From NCBI RefSeq assembly GCF_000970455.1, contig NZ_LAJG01000033.1, positions 1 through 64,000 on the forward strand: a DNA stretch of 64,000 nt, written 5' to 3'. A model generated the notes under the pieces. The model made no database searches, had not been told where the DNA came from, and saw only the letters and a list, made by a program, of their open reading frames with translations. Source of the stretch: Devosia soli. GTDB lineage: Bacteria; Pseudomonadota; Alphaproteobacteria; Rhizobiales; Devosiaceae. Shown here piece after piece: positions 44,960 to 54,138 of this stretch (position 1 is the first letter of the stretch; each line of letters opens with the position of its first letter). The position numbers and the translations under genes are program-made.

Positions 44960-45778
44960 TCACTGGGTTACAGCGCCCGAGCGAATGAAAAAGGCCTTGG
45001 CCTTGTCCCAGATACCGGCATCCCAGAGATCGGAATGATCGGCACCGGGAACGATCCAGAGTTCATCCTTGTTGGGGGCAAGCTCATATAGACGCTCGCC
45101 ATTTGAAACGGCGATGGTGCGATCCGCAGTACCATGGCCGACAAAGACCGGCTCGGTGACGCCCGCAATCCATTCGTTGGACCGGAATTGGTCAAGCATG
45201 ACCCAGTTAACCGGAAGGACGGGATAGCGCTCGGCTGCCACCGTGACGGCTGACAGGAATGGCGTTTCAAGCAGCAATGCCAGGGATTCCTTCTGGCTCG
45301 CAACATGGGTGGCAGGGCCTGTGCCAAGTGAGCGACCCCAGATGACTATGGGAAAGTCCTTTGCGGCAGCCCAATCATAAGCGGCAATGGAATCGGCAAG
45401 AATATTGGCTTCCGATAGAGTGCCGGGAGAAGCGGGGAAGCCCCGATAATCGAAGGCGAGAAAACCGTAGCCATCGGCGACGAAGCGGACATAGCGCTCA
45501 TGCTCTGCGGTAAAGCTTTGCGAGTTGCCCTTATAGTAGATGATTAGCGGCTTGCCGGGCTGGGGCGCATGATACCAGCCATTGACGACCTCGCCATCGC
45601 CAACTGGAATAGCGACATCTTCACCACCCGTGAGCCCGGAATTGGCGAGCGGAGTGATCTCGCCATGCGGATCGTACTGAAAGGCGCGCTGATTGAAATA
45701 CATATAGCCGACTGCCCCGCCATAGCCGATGGTCACCAAGGCGAGGACGGCGGCGAGAGCGAGGCGAAGGAGTTTCAC
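44960..45778 (-). CDS. Alpha/beta hydrolase (Bem46/YfhR-like), membrane-anchored
   Basis: 272 residues. The N-terminal segment LLRLALAAVLALVTIGYGGAVGYMYFN (about residues 3-29) is a signal anchor. The nucleophile elbow is IWGRSLGTGPATHVA (Ser near residue 148). The Asp is in HGTADRTI and the His in PGADHSDLWD, completing the triad. Probably a serine hydrolase facing the periplasm. It lies 4 bases upstream of the MFS gene. Substrate unknown. Confidence 0.9.
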   Translation of the reverse strand: MKLLRLALAAVLALVTIGYGGAVGYMYFNQRAFQYDPHGEITPLANSGLTGGEDVAIPVGDGEVVNGWYHAPQPGKPLIIYYKGNSQSFTAEHERYVRFVADGYGFLAFDYRGFPASPGTLSEANILADSIAAYDWAAAKDFPIVIWGRSLGTGPATHVASQKESLALLLETPFLSAVTVAAERYPVLPVNWVMLDQFRSNEWIAGVTEPVFVGHGTADRTIAVSNGERLYELAPNKDELWIVPGADHSDLWDAGIWDKAKAFFIRSGAVTQ

Positions 45779-45879
45779 GAAGGCAGTTCCGCACTGTTGC
45801 GGAGATGGCTATAGCAAACCTCCACCGCGATAGGCATGCCTTTGCCCCGAAATCTCCAACACATTCAGGCGACAGCCTC

Positions 45880-46518
45880 TTAGAGCTCGGAAATGGTCTT
45901 CTCGAGTGCCTGCGCAAAGACTTCGTCGGGCTGAGCGCCGGAAAGCGCATACTTTTCGGCAAAGACAAAGAATGGCACGCCACGGATGCCTTGTTGCGCG
46001 GCAGAGGTCGCTAGTTGTTCGGTAATAGACAGTTCGTTGGCGTCATTCATGGCATCAAGCGCATCGCCGCGATCCCAGCCGAACTCGACGGCGATATCGG
46101 CAAGCGTATTATCGTCATTGATCTGGCGATGATCGAGGAAATAAGCCTCCGCGATAGCGTTGGCCAGTTCGTGCTGGTTGCCATTGGGTTTGGAAAGCCG
46201 CGTGATCGTGTGCGCCTTGGCCGTATTGAACATGCGGGGCTGTTTGGAAAGATCGAGTTCGATGCCTGCCTTGGAAGCCTCGCCTTCGACGCGCGCCCAC
46301 ATGTCCTTCGGATCGCGGCCATATTTGGCCTTCAGCATCTCTCCCACGTCAACGCCTTCGGGCGGGACGGTAGGGTCGAGATAAAATGGGTGATTTTCGA
46401 CAACGACGTCGACGTCATCGGGGAGCTTGGACAGGGCCTGATCAAGACGGGCAGAGCCAACCAGACACCAAGGGCAGACGACGTCGGTGAAGACGTCGAT
46501 TTTGAGGTTACGGGCCAT
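45880..46518 (-). CDS. DsbA family oxidoreductase (FrnE-like)
   Basis: 212 residues from the ATG at 46518. No signal peptide. Thioredoxin-fold redox motif CPWC at residues 15-18 (FTDVVCPWCLVG), and the cis-Pro loop GIRGVPFFVFAEKYALSGAQ near 170-190. This matches FrnE/2-hydroxychromene-isomerase-like DsbA proteins, cytoplasmic disulfide enzymes linked to oxidative stress and polyketide synthesis. The target is unknown. Confidence 0.93.
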   Translation of the reverse strand: MARNLKIDVFTDVVCPWCLVGSARLDQALSKLPDDVDVVVENHPFYLDPTVPPEGVDVGEMLKAKYGRDPKDMWARVEGEASKAGIELDLSKQPRMFNTAKAHTITRLSKPNGNQHELANAIAEAYFLDHRQINDDNTLADIAVEFGWDRGDALDAMNDANELSITEQLATSAAQQGIRGVPFFVFAEKYALSGAQPDEVFAQALEKTISEL

Positions 46519-46592
46519 CTTACGCTCCACAAGTGATTTCGCTTCACATGGCGCGCCTTAGGTGCGCCAGCAAGAGGGCACTTTGCGGTAAC

Positions 46593-47150
46593 TTAGTTGG
46601 CGCCGATAGCCGGCTGCTGCGCGTTGATGAGAGCAAAGGGCGGGGCCCAGGCTGCAGCGACGGCAAGACCAAGAGCAGCGCCAAAACCGATCCAGCCGAT
46701 GACCGGCAGCATGAACCAGCCGGCCATGCCCGAAATGCGCGTCATGCGAATGGCTGTCGCAAGGGCGAGCAGCAAGACGCCAGTCATGACAAGCGCCAAG
46801 GTCATTGAATCAAGCGGGGCTGCGAAGAACGGGAAGGCGATCATGGCCGCGACAAGCGCCGCGCTCCAGCGCAAGGCAATCGCGCCGCGCCGGCCCTTGT
46901 GGGCAACCAGACCCATGGAGATGCCGATCGAAAAGATCAAAGCGAGATGAAAACCAGCCCCTACCCAACCCGGAAGACCAAGAGGGGAGAAAAACAGCGG
47001 CATGAGGCCGAGCGATTCCGCAGCAAGGTTGACACCACCAAATGCAGCCAGCGGCGCAAGCGCGAAGAGCGCCGTGCGTCCAAACGTGGCAAAGCCCAGC
47101 TTGGGCTTGGACTGGACGTTGTGAAGTTCCGTTGCTGTCAAGGTCGCCAT
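46593..47150 (-). CDS. TspO/MBR-like membrane protein (probable)
   Basis: 185 residues with about five spans. A segment LFFSPLGLPGWVGAGFHLALIFSIG and a late AGWFMLPVIGWIGFGAALGLAVAAAW resemble the conserved W-P and PY-W motifs of tryptophan-rich sensory proteins (TspO), which bind porphyrins. The canonical Trp-rich signature is incomplete, so the call is tentative. It is divergent from slyX. Confidence 0.5.
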   Translation of the reverse strand: MATLTATELHNVQSKPKLGFATFGRTALFALAPLAAFGGVNLAAESLGLMPLFFSPLGLPGWVGAGFHLALIFSIGISMGLVAHKGRRGAIALRWSAALVAAMIAFPFFAAPLDSMTLALVMTGVLLLALATAIRMTRISGMAGWFMLPVIGWIGFGAALGLAVAAAWAPPFALINAQQPAIGAN

Positions 47151-47295
47151 GGCCGGCTCCCGTGCTGTTGGTTACGCGGAATCAATGGTGAAACGCGTGT
47201 CAAGGTTCCCTATAGGTCAACACGCTCCCGTGTATGGCCAATTGCAATGGAAACGCTGTGCGGCTATTTCCCGGGATAATTTTTGGAGTGCCGCG

Positions 47296-47508
47296 ATGAG
47301 CGAGAACGAGCTGAGCGAGCGTCTCGACAAGCTGGAAAGCCGCATCGCTTTCCAGGATCAAACCATAGAGGATCTCAACGCGGTTATCACCGAGCAGTGG
47401 GCGGTGATCGAAGGTTTGCGACGCAAGCTCGGTGTTATGGAAGAGCAGGTGCGCAGCGGCAGCTATATCGCTGATCCCGCAAGCGAAAAGCCACCGCCGC
47501 ATTACTGA
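47296..47508 (+). CDS. slyX: SlyX family protein
   Basis: 70 residues from the ATG at 47296 (GGAG ribosome site). An acidic coiled coil (ERLDKLESRIAFQDQTIEDLN, then ITEQWAVIEGLRRKLGVMEEQV) followed by a short PPPHY tail, the SlyX pattern. Function unknown. Confidence 0.9.
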   Translation: MSENELSERLDKLESRIAFQDQTIEDLNAVITEQWAVIEGLRRKLGVMEEQVRSGSYIADPASEKPPPHY

Positions 47509-47524
47509 GTTGTGCAGTCAACGA

Positions 47525-48538
47525 TTACCGGCTCAACGCCTCGGCCAGAAACGGCAGGCTGACGTCCATGCGGTAGTCGACGCTCGAATGATTGTCGGGG
47601 AATTCCTCGTAGCGATGGGCGATGCCTTTCTGCTCGAGCGTGCGGTGGATGCGGCGGGAGCCGTAAAGGATGTTGTACTGATCCTCCGTGCCGCAGTCGA
47701 AATAGAAACCTTTCAATTGGCGCAGCGCATCGGCATGGGTTTCAACCATGCGCGCCGGATCCCATTTGAGCCAATTGGCCCAGCGCTCCTCAATGAGTTC
47801 GCAGGTATCGAGCGTCACGGGAAGACGCAGGCCGAGGAAGGTGCTGGGCTCTGGATCGGGATCAAAGCTCGCGGCTTGCGCAAGGATCATGAGGAGAAGC
47901 GTGTCCTTGCCATCGATCTTCTGTTTGGCCTCGAAGGCGCGTATCCATTTTTCGATCGAGTTTTCCGATTTTGCCAGCATGCGCAGACTGTTGGGGAATT
48001 CAGGGATGTAGAGGTTCTCGAACCCTGCATCGCCCGAATGACTGGCAGCGGCGGCCCAGAAATCGGGGTGGCGCATTGCGTGGATATGGGCGCCGAAGCC
48101 GCCTGAGGACTTGCCGAAAACGCCGCGCCTGCCTACGCCGCCGCACCCGAACTTTTCTTCGACGAAGGGGACCATCTCCCCGATCAGAAAATCTTCGTAG
48201 TTTCCGAGAACCGGGCTGTTCACGTATTGATTGCCCCCGAGACGCGAGAAGCAATCGGGAAAAGCAACGACAACCGGCGCCATCTTGCCTTCGCCGATCA
48301 GGCGGTCCAGGCGTTCGGGGACGTTTTCGCCAAAGTTCTTCCACGCCGTGTGAGCCGGGCCGCCGGCCGTATAGCCAACAAGATCGACGAGAATGGGCAA
48401 GCCCTCGCCGCTGTGGCCTGCGGGCACATAGACGTCGACGAGGCGGGTGGTCGGGTCCCCCAGGCGATTGCCCGCAATGGCCTTGCTGTCGATGGTGAAG
48501 CGGTGGACCGTACCTGGTGTGTGGGTCGTGCGGCGCAT
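47525..48538 (-). CDS. Esterase-D-like alpha/beta hydrolase
   Basis: 337 residues from the ATG at 48538 (AAGGGAG ribosome site); the frame upstream to 48649 is not homologous. The nucleophile elbow GKSSGGFGA near residue 150 has the GxSxGG form. The acid and base are likely in DCGTEDQYN and DNHSSVDYR. Resembles esterase D (putative lipase/S-formylglutathione hydrolase) family members. No formaldehyde genes are nearby, so the substrate is open. Confidence 0.88.
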   Translation of the reverse strand: MRRTTHTPGTVHRFTIDSKAIAGNRLGDPTTRLVDVYVPAGHSGEGLPILVDLVGYTAGGPAHTAWKNFGENVPERLDRLIGEGKMAPVVVAFPDCFSRLGGNQYVNSPVLGNYEDFLIGEMVPFVEEKFGCGGVGRRGVFGKSSGGFGAHIHAMRHPDFWAAAASHSGDAGFENLYIPEFPNSLRMLAKSENSIEKWIRAFEAKQKIDGKDTLLLMILAQAASFDPDPEPSTFLGLRLPVTLDTCELIEERWANWLKWDPARMVETHADALRQLKGFYFDCGTEDQYNILYGSRRIHRTLEQKGIAHRYEEFPDNHSSVDYRMDVSLPFLAEALSR

Positions 48539-48632
48539 GGCGTTCTCCCTTATGATTGGCCCAGAGGTTTGACCGAGGCCATGTCCGAAGGCAAGCAATG
48601 AACCGGCAGAGGTTTGGAGTCGTTGAGGGGCC

Positions 48633-49634
48633 ATGGGCTTCATCATCAACCGCGATCTTTATGTTCCCGAACTCGATGCCTGGATCGATCCGCCAGAGCC
48701 GCGGGCGCGGGCCATAATCACCCACGGGCACGCCGACCACGCGCGATCGGGACATGGGGCGGTGCTGGCGACGCCCGACACGATAGAGATCATGAAGGTT
48801 CGATACGGCGAAGATTGCGCGGGCCGGTTCGAGGCGCTCGACTATCGCACGCCGCTTCAGGTCAATGGCGCCACCGTCAGTTTCTATCCAGCCGGACACA
48901 TCCTTGGGTCGGCGCAGGTGCTGATCGAATTTGCCGGACAGCGGGCCGTCGTTACCGGCGACTACAAACGTCTCAGAGACAGGACTGCGCAGCCTTACGA
49001 GCCGGTGCCGTGCGATCTTCTCATCACCGAGGCAACCTTCGGGCTGCCGGTTTTCCAGCATCCCGACCCAAGGGATGAGATCGCGCGGCTCCTTAAATCG
49101 GTCGCTGCGCAGCCCGAGCGAAGCCACCTCATCGGTTCTTATGCGCTCGGCAAGGCGCAGCGGGTGATTGCACTCCTGCGCGATGCCGGCTGGGAGAAGC
49201 CGATCTATCTCCACGGCGCCATGATCCGGCTCTGCGAACTTTATCAGGCGCTCGGTGTCGATCTTGGCGAACTGCTGCCCGCGACAGGCATGCCCAAGGC
49301 CGCGATGATGGGCCAGATCGTCATCGCGCCGCCATCGGCCATTCGCGACCGCTGGAGCCGGCGGTTTCCCGACCCCGTGGTGTGCCAGGCTTCGGGATGG
49401 ATGAGCGTCAAGCAGCGGGCGCGGCAGGCGCTGGTCGAGCTGCCGCTCGTAATTTCAGACCACTGCGATTGGGGCGAGCTCAACGTTTCGATCCTTGAGA
49501 GCAGGGCGGAGACGGCGTGGGTGACCCATGGGCGGGAGGATGCGCTGGTCTATTGGTGCCGGCAGCAGGGGCTTGCTGCAGAGCCGCTGGCGCTGCCTGG
49601 CCTTGATGACGATGGCGGGGAGGGGGGCGAATGA
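48633..49634 (+). CDS. Ligase-associated DNA exonuclease (metallo-beta-lactamase fold)
   Basis: 333 residues from the ATG at 48633. Metal motif HGHADHARSGH (residues about 30-40), VTGDYK, and a beta-CASP region (SYALGKAQRVIALLRDAG), typical of the SNM1/Artemis-like exonuclease found next to bacterial ATP-dependent ligases. It processes DNA ends before sealing. Overlaps the ligase gene by 4 bases (ATGA). Confidence 0.92.
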   Translation: MGFIINRDLYVPELDAWIDPPEPRARAIITHGHADHARSGHGAVLATPDTIEIMKVRYGEDCAGRFEALDYRTPLQVNGATVSFYPAGHILGSAQVLIEFAGQRAVVTGDYKRLRDRTAQPYEPVPCDLLITEATFGLPVFQHPDPRDEIARLLKSVAAQPERSHLIGSYALGKAQRVIALLRDAGWEKPIYLHGAMIRLCELYQALGVDLGELLPATGMPKAAMMGQIVIAPPSAIRDRWSRRFPDPVVCQASGWMSVKQRARQALVELPLVISDHCDWGELNVSILESRAETAWVTHGREDALVYWCRQQGLAAEPLALPGLDDDGGEGGE

Positions 49635-51196
49635 GACGCTTTGCGGATCTACTCGAGCTTTTGGCCCTGACGCCATCGCGAACCCGAAAAATCGAGGCGC
49701 TAAAGCGATATTTCAGCGAGGTGCCGGACCCGGACCGCGGCATTGCGCTGGCTGTGCTGACCGGCGAGATGAATATCCGCAACGTCAAGCCGGCGCTGCT
49801 GCGCGAGACCGTCCTGGCCCAGGTCGACGAGACGCTTTTTGCACTTTCATACGATTATGTCGGAGACCTTGGCGAAACCATTGCGCTGATTTGGCCGCAC
49901 CAGGCCGAGGGTGAACTGCCAGGGCTGTCCACGCTTGTTGACCTCCTCAACTTCACCAGCAAGGCCGAGCTGCCGAAAGTGATCGGCGGGCTGCTCAGCC
50001 AGGCCGCCATTCACGAGCGCTGGGCGCTGGTGAAGCTCGCAACCGGTTCCTTGCGCATCGGGGTCTCGGCGCGGCTCGCCAAGACGGCGCTGGCCGATAT
50101 GAGCGGCGTGGCACTGCAGGATATAGAGGAAGTCTGGCACGGGCTGAAACCGCCCTACGAAAATCTCTTTGCCTGGCTCGAAGGCCGGGCGGACCGGCCC
50201 GATATCGACCATGCAGCGCGTTTCCATCCGCTGATGCTGTCCAACCCGATCGAGGACCGGGACTTTGAAAAGCTCGATCCGAAGGATTTTTCGGCCGAGT
50301 GGAAGTGGGACGGTATCCGCGTGCAGCTGGTGATGGGGCCGCTAGGGGTGTCGATGTTTTCGCGGACCGGCGACGATATCGGCGGCTCATTTCCCGATGT
50401 AGTCGAAAACGCCGCAGGCGAGGCCGTGCTCGATGGCGAATTGCTGGTCGGGCATGGTTTTGACGCGCTCAGCTTCAACGACCTGCAGCAGCGGCTCAAT
50501 CGCAAGGTGCCTTCGGGCAAGCAGATGCAGGAGCTGCCTGCGTTCGTGCGCGTCTACGATATGTTATTCGATGGCGACGAGGACGTTCGTGCGCTGGGCT
50601 GGGAAGCGCGGCGGGGCCGACTTGAGAAATGGTTCAGGAATAATCCGCAGACGCGGATGGATGTTTCCGAGATCCTGCCCTTCAAGGATTGGGATGACCT
50701 AGGCCGCTTGCGCCGGCAGGGTGCGGACGAGCATGGGCATGAAGGAGTGATGATCAAGCTGCGGACCGCGCCTTATGTACCAGGGCGGCCAAAGGGAAAC
50801 TGGTTCAAGTGGAAGCGCGATCCCAATGTGGTCGATGCGGTTTTGATGTATGCCCAGCGTGGGCACGGTAAGCGGAGTTCCTATTATTCGGACTACACTT
50901 TTGGCGTCTGGAAGGGCAACGAGATCGTGCCGATCGGCAAGGCCTATTTCGGGTTTACCGACGAGGAACTAAAGCAGATCGACAAATGGATACGGGCGCA
51001 TACTACGGCCGCCTTCGGGCCGGTGCGCGAGGTCAAGAAAGAGCTGGTCTTTGAAGTGGCATTCGACTCGGCGCAGAAAAGCGGGCGGCACAAGTCGGGC
51101 GTCGCGCTGCGGTTTCCGCGCATCAACCGCATCCGCTGGGACAAGCCGGCGCAGGAAGCGGCGCGGATAGAGGATATGGAAGCCTTCGTGAGTTAG
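49631..51196 (+). CDS. ATP-dependent DNA ligase (Lig B/C type)
   Basis: 521 residues. N-terminal helical DNA-binding region (1-200); adenylation motif EWKWDGIRVQ with catalytic Lys225; further motifs III-V such as FVRVYDMLFDGDEDV and EGVMIKLRTAPYVPGRPKGNWFKWKR (positions about 373-398). C-terminal OB domain. Seals single-strand breaks with ATP, in a repair role distinct from LigA. It is coupled to the exonuclease gene. The helicase and PdeM partners often seen in this cluster are not present in the window. Confidence 0.95.
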   Translation: MRRFADLLELLALTPSRTRKIEALKRYFSEVPDPDRGIALAVLTGEMNIRNVKPALLRETVLAQVDETLFALSYDYVGDLGETIALIWPHQAEGELPGLSTLVDLLNFTSKAELPKVIGGLLSQAAIHERWALVKLATGSLRIGVSARLAKTALADMSGVALQDIEEVWHGLKPPYENLFAWLEGRADRPDIDHAARFHPLMLSNPIEDRDFEKLDPKDFSAEWKWDGIRVQLVMGPLGVSMFSRTGDDIGGSFPDVVENAAGEAVLDGELLVGHGFDALSFNDLQQRLNRKVPSGKQMQELPAFVRVYDMLFDGDEDVRALGWEARRGRLEKWFRNNPQTRMDVSEILPFKDWDDLGRLRRQGADEHGHEGVMIKLRTAPYVPGRPKGNWFKWKRDPNVVDAVLMYAQRGHGKRSSYYSDYTFGVWKGNEIVPIGKAYFGFTDEELKQIDKWIRAHTTAAFGPVREVKKELVFEVAFDSAQKSGRHKSGVALRFPRINRIRWDKPAQEAARIEDMEAFVS

Positions 51197-51203
51197 CGCT
51201 TGC

Positions 51204-51737
51204 TCAGGCAACGGCGGCGCGAAGGCCGGTAGCGGGAAATTTCCGGCCCGCCTTGATCAGCTTGCCATCAAGCTTCAGCACACGGTCGAATAGCGCCACG
51301 ACGAGCGGATTGGGCGAAGCTTGCGCAACGCTTCGGAAGACGGTTTGGCCGGCCTTGTCGGCCGGGAGCGTTTTGGCCAGAATTCCGAGGGCAATTGCGG
51401 CTGCACGGGTGCGTCCCTGGAGGCAGTGGATCATCAGCCGCGCGTCTTTTGGGAGACCCTCGACAAAACGGAGCACCTCTTCGACGTGCACTGTGGACGG
51501 CGCGCCGGGCGCCGTGGGGTCGACGACGTCTTCGAAGCGGGAATGGAGCTGCCGGGACTGATCGAAATCGGGTAGACCCAGATAGCGGCTCTCGGGACCA
51601 TAGATCGAGATGATGTGGCTCGGCGCCCATTCAACGCCATTACGGCGCGCTTCGGTCTGGCTGCAGACGAGCATGGCTGCGGGCCAGCGATTTGGGTGGC
51701 CCGTTCCATCGGTCAGCGGGGCGAACAGCTCGGACAT
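51204..51737 (-). CDS. Tyrosine phosphatase-like protein
   Basis: 177 residues. The PTP loop is HCLQGRTRA with Cys105 and Arg111 (CX5R); Asp residues in PDFDQ and DVVDP upstream could serve as general acid. Close to the dual-specificity/bacterial tyrosine phosphatase group often annotated 'protein tyrosine phosphatase'. Partner unknown. Convergent with the ligase gene (7 bases between stops). Confidence 0.88.
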   Translation of the reverse strand: MSELFAPLTDGTGHPNRWPAAMLVCSQTEARRNGVEWAPSHIISIYGPESRYLGLPDFDQSRQLHSRFEDVVDPTAPGAPSTVHVEEVLRFVEGLPKDARLMIHCLQGRTRAAAIALGILAKTLPADKAGQTVFRSVAQASPNPLVVALFDRVLKLDGKLIKAGRKFPATGLRAAVA

Positions 51738-51740
51738 GGC

Positions 51741-52130
51741 CTAACTCGAAACGACTCGTTCCCGTGCAAGTTTGCGGATTTCATGCAGCTCGGCAATCGT
51801 GGTCTGAAGGTCTGCCAGTTGTTGTTCAAGCAATTGTAAACGCTCATCCACCTTTTCGGTGAGCAAGTTTACCTGTTGGCCCCGGTCCGCGTCGTAGAGC
51901 GCGAGATAGTCGGAGATGTCGCGGAGCGAAAAGCCGAGGCGTTTGCCGCGCAGGATCAGGATCAACCGGGCGCGATCGCGGCGGCGGAAGACGCGGGTAG
52001 CGCCGAGGCGTTCGGGAGAGATCAGGCCCTTGCTCTCGTAAAAGCGGATGGCGCGGGTTGAGATGCCGAATTCGCGCGCGAGATCGGCGATCGAATAAAG
52101 CTCGGCAGTTTCGGGGTCGATGCGGTTCAC
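51741..52130 (-). CDS. MerR family regulator of fatty-acid genes (LiuR/AcuR-like, inferred)
   Basis: 129 residues, GTG start overlapping the fadD stop by 4 bases (GTGA). Winged HTH: YSIADLAREFGISTRAIRFYESKGLISPERLG, positions about 12-43, followed by a second arm RLILILRGKRLGFSLRDISDYLALYDADRG (positions about 55-84). The C-terminal coiled coil follows. No Cys effector site is seen. MerR members of the LiuR/AcuR type repress branched-chain or fatty-acid genes by binding ACGT-core palindromes; two such boxes lie upstream of the flanking fad operons (53931-53946 and 54139-54154). Its location in the fadD operon supports this role. Confidence 0.88.
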   Translation of the reverse strand: MNRIDPETAELYSIADLAREFGISTRAIRFYESKGLISPERLGATRVFRRRDRARLILILRGKRLGFSLRDISDYLALYDADRGQQVNLLTEKVDERLQLLEQQLADLQTTIAELHEIRKLARERVVSS

Positions 52131-53842
52131 GGCTTTCCCGCTTTCTTCTGAGCGTATTCTTCGCGCAGCTCTTTCTTTGAAAGCTTGCCGATCAAGGTCT
52201 TGGGAAGTGCGTCCTTGAAGATGATTTCCTTGGGCATTTCGATCTTGTTGAGCTTTTCGGCGAGAAAATGCTTGAGATCGGTTTCGCTTACGCTTTGTCC
52301 CTCACGCAACTTGACGAAAGCAACCGGCGCCTCGCCGCGATATTCGTCCGGTACGCCGATGACATTGGTTTCTTCAACTGCTTCGTGGGTCATCAACGCT
52401 TCCTCGATGGTGCGCGGATAAACGTTGAAACCTGAGCAGATAATGAGGTCCTTGATGCGATCGACGAGGAAGACGTAACCGTCTTCGTCGACATGGCCGA
52501 CATCGCCCGTGCGCAACCAGCCGTCGGCAAAGGCCTCCTCGGTGGCTTCGGGATTTTTGTAATAGCCGGCCATGACCTGCTTGCCCTTGACCTGCAGTTC
52601 GCCATTTTCACCGATGCCGACCACCTCATGGCTATCGACATCGACGAACCGGATATCGGTACCCGGGAGCGGGAGGCCGATCGACATGGGCTTTGAGGCG
52701 ACGCGAAGGGCTGCGCAGCAAACGACAGGAGACGCTTCGGTCAGGCCATAGCCCTCGGCAAGGATCGCCTTGGACTTTTTGGCAAAGGCATTGCGCACTT
52801 CGTCGGGGAGGGCGGCGCCCCCGGAGATGGCGACTTCGAGGCTTTCGAGATGCTCGGGCTTGGCCGTGTCGGCGCGGGCGATCGCGTTGAGCAAGGTCGG
52901 GACTGCAGGCAGGACATTGGCCCTGGTGCGCGTCAGAAGATCGAGCAGCGCCTTCAATTCAAAGCGCGGCAGCATGACGACCTGCGTGCCATTGCAGAGG
53001 GGCACGTTCATGCAGACGGTCATGGCGAAGATATGAAAGAAGGGGAGGACCGCAACGACCTTAGACGGCGGGTAAAAGAGCCCGCAGCCCCACTTGTCGA
53101 TCTGGCTCATATTGGCCGCGATATTGGCGTGGGTCAGGAGGGCGCCCTTGGGAATGCCCGTCGTGCCGCCGGTATATTGCTGGACGGCGATATCCTTGTC
53201 CGCATCGATGACGACAGCGCTGGGCGTGCGATTTCTGGCGATGAGATCGCCAAAGGCGCTGATCTTGCCGGCATGGGGCGAACGCGACGGATGAGCCAGA
53301 TCCTTGCGCTTGAAGAGCGAGAAGAGAACCTTCTTAGGAAATGGCAGTGCATCGGGGAAGTGGCAGACGATCAGCGACTTGACGTTTCCCGCGGCAAGAA
53401 GCGCTTCGCCCTTTTCAAAAATCTGCTGAAGGTCGAGCGTAATCAAAATATCGGCACCGGCATTGGCCGTGATGTGGCTGAGCTCCGGTACGGTATAAAG
53501 GGGATTGCAATTGACGATCGTGCCACCAGCGCGCAGCACGCCGTAGTAGGCGATTGGGTAAAAAGGCGTGTTGGGGAGCATGAGGGCCACACGGCTGCCC
53601 TTGGTAACTCCGAATTCGCTTTGCAGGGCGCCGGCGAATGCGACGATCTTCCTGGCCAGTTCACCGAAGGTCGTGGTGCCGCCCAGAAAGTCGAGGGCCA
53701 CGGCGGAGGGGTTGCGGGCGCAGGCGGCGAGAACCTGTTCGTGCACCGGGGTCGTGTCGATCTGGGCCTGCCAGTCGATCCCTTCGGGATAGCTGGCAAT
53801 CCAGGGACGCAAGTGCTCGCGCGACTGGCTTGTGGCATCCAT
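52127..53842 (-). CDS. fadD: Long-chain fatty acid-CoA ligase
   Basis: 571 residues from the ATG at 53842 (GAGGAGG ribosome site); upstream in-frame codons to 54025 are discarded. AMP-binding signature YTGGTTGIPKGALLTH at about residue 215, the LAEGYGLTEASPVV loop, and the C-terminal GWLRTGDVGHVDEDGYVFLVDRIKD with Lys-bearing tail (PKTLIGKLSKKELR). Activates fatty acids to acyl-CoA for the beta-oxidation genes that lie divergently. Translationally coupled to the MerR gene. A promoter with TTGACG and AATACT lies upstream within the box at 53931-53946. Confidence 0.96.
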   Translation of the reverse strand: MDATSQSREHLRPWIASYPEGIDWQAQIDTTPVHEQVLAACARNPSAVALDFLGGTTTFGELARKIVAFAGALQSEFGVTKGSRVALMLPNTPFYPIAYYGVLRAGGTIVNCNPLYTVPELSHITANAGADILITLDLQQIFEKGEALLAAGNVKSLIVCHFPDALPFPKKVLFSLFKRKDLAHPSRSPHAGKISAFGDLIARNRTPSAVVIDADKDIAVQQYTGGTTGIPKGALLTHANIAANMSQIDKWGCGLFYPPSKVVAVLPFFHIFAMTVCMNVPLCNGTQVVMLPRFELKALLDLLTRTRANVLPAVPTLLNAIARADTAKPEHLESLEVAISGGAALPDEVRNAFAKKSKAILAEGYGLTEASPVVCCAALRVASKPMSIGLPLPGTDIRFVDVDSHEVVGIGENGELQVKGKQVMAGYYKNPEATEEAFADGWLRTGDVGHVDEDGYVFLVDRIKDLIICSGFNVYPRTIEEALMTHEAVEETNVIGVPDEYRGEAPVAFVKLREGQSVSETDLKHFLAEKLNKIEMPKEIIFKDALPKTLIGKLSKKELREEYAQKKAGKP

Positions 53843-53917
53843 GCCAAATCCTCCTCTCATCCCGGCGCCACGGTATGCTCCGCAGCCTCGCGGCTCTTTT
53901 CGCCGGTTGTAGAGCGA

Positions 53918-53946
53918 AGTATTCCACGCCTTTACGTTAGCGTCAA
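53918..53946 (-). promoter_or_regulatory. Promoter of fadD-merR operon with overlapping ACGT box
   Basis: On the minus strand, TTGACG (53946-53941), a 17-base spacer and AATACT (53923-53918) make a good sigma-70 promoter. The 16-base box TTTACGTTAGCGTCAA (53931-53946) covers the -35 and half of the spacer, so binding there would block RNA polymerase. Confidence 0.6.
53931..53946. promoter_or_regulatory. Candidate MerR operator upstream of fadD
   Basis: TTTACGTTAGCGTCAA matches 12 of 16 positions of the perfect palindrome at 54139-54154 (TTGACGTATACGTCAA), including both ACGT/CGT cores. It overlaps the fadD promoter. Confidence 0.6.
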
Positions 53947-54138
53947 ACAACTGCCCATGACTTTGAAGCCGATGCGTTAGGGAAACGCCGTCGGTCAAGA
54001 ATTTCGCATGATTTGACGCCACCATGCGTGCACACGGTTTTTTATTTTCGGCGATGTAGACTGTCCTCGAAGTCTTGCGTTGCCGACAAGGGGCTACGGC
54101 TCGCGAAGGATGTCGCGTTCAACGTATGCGGCGCTTGC

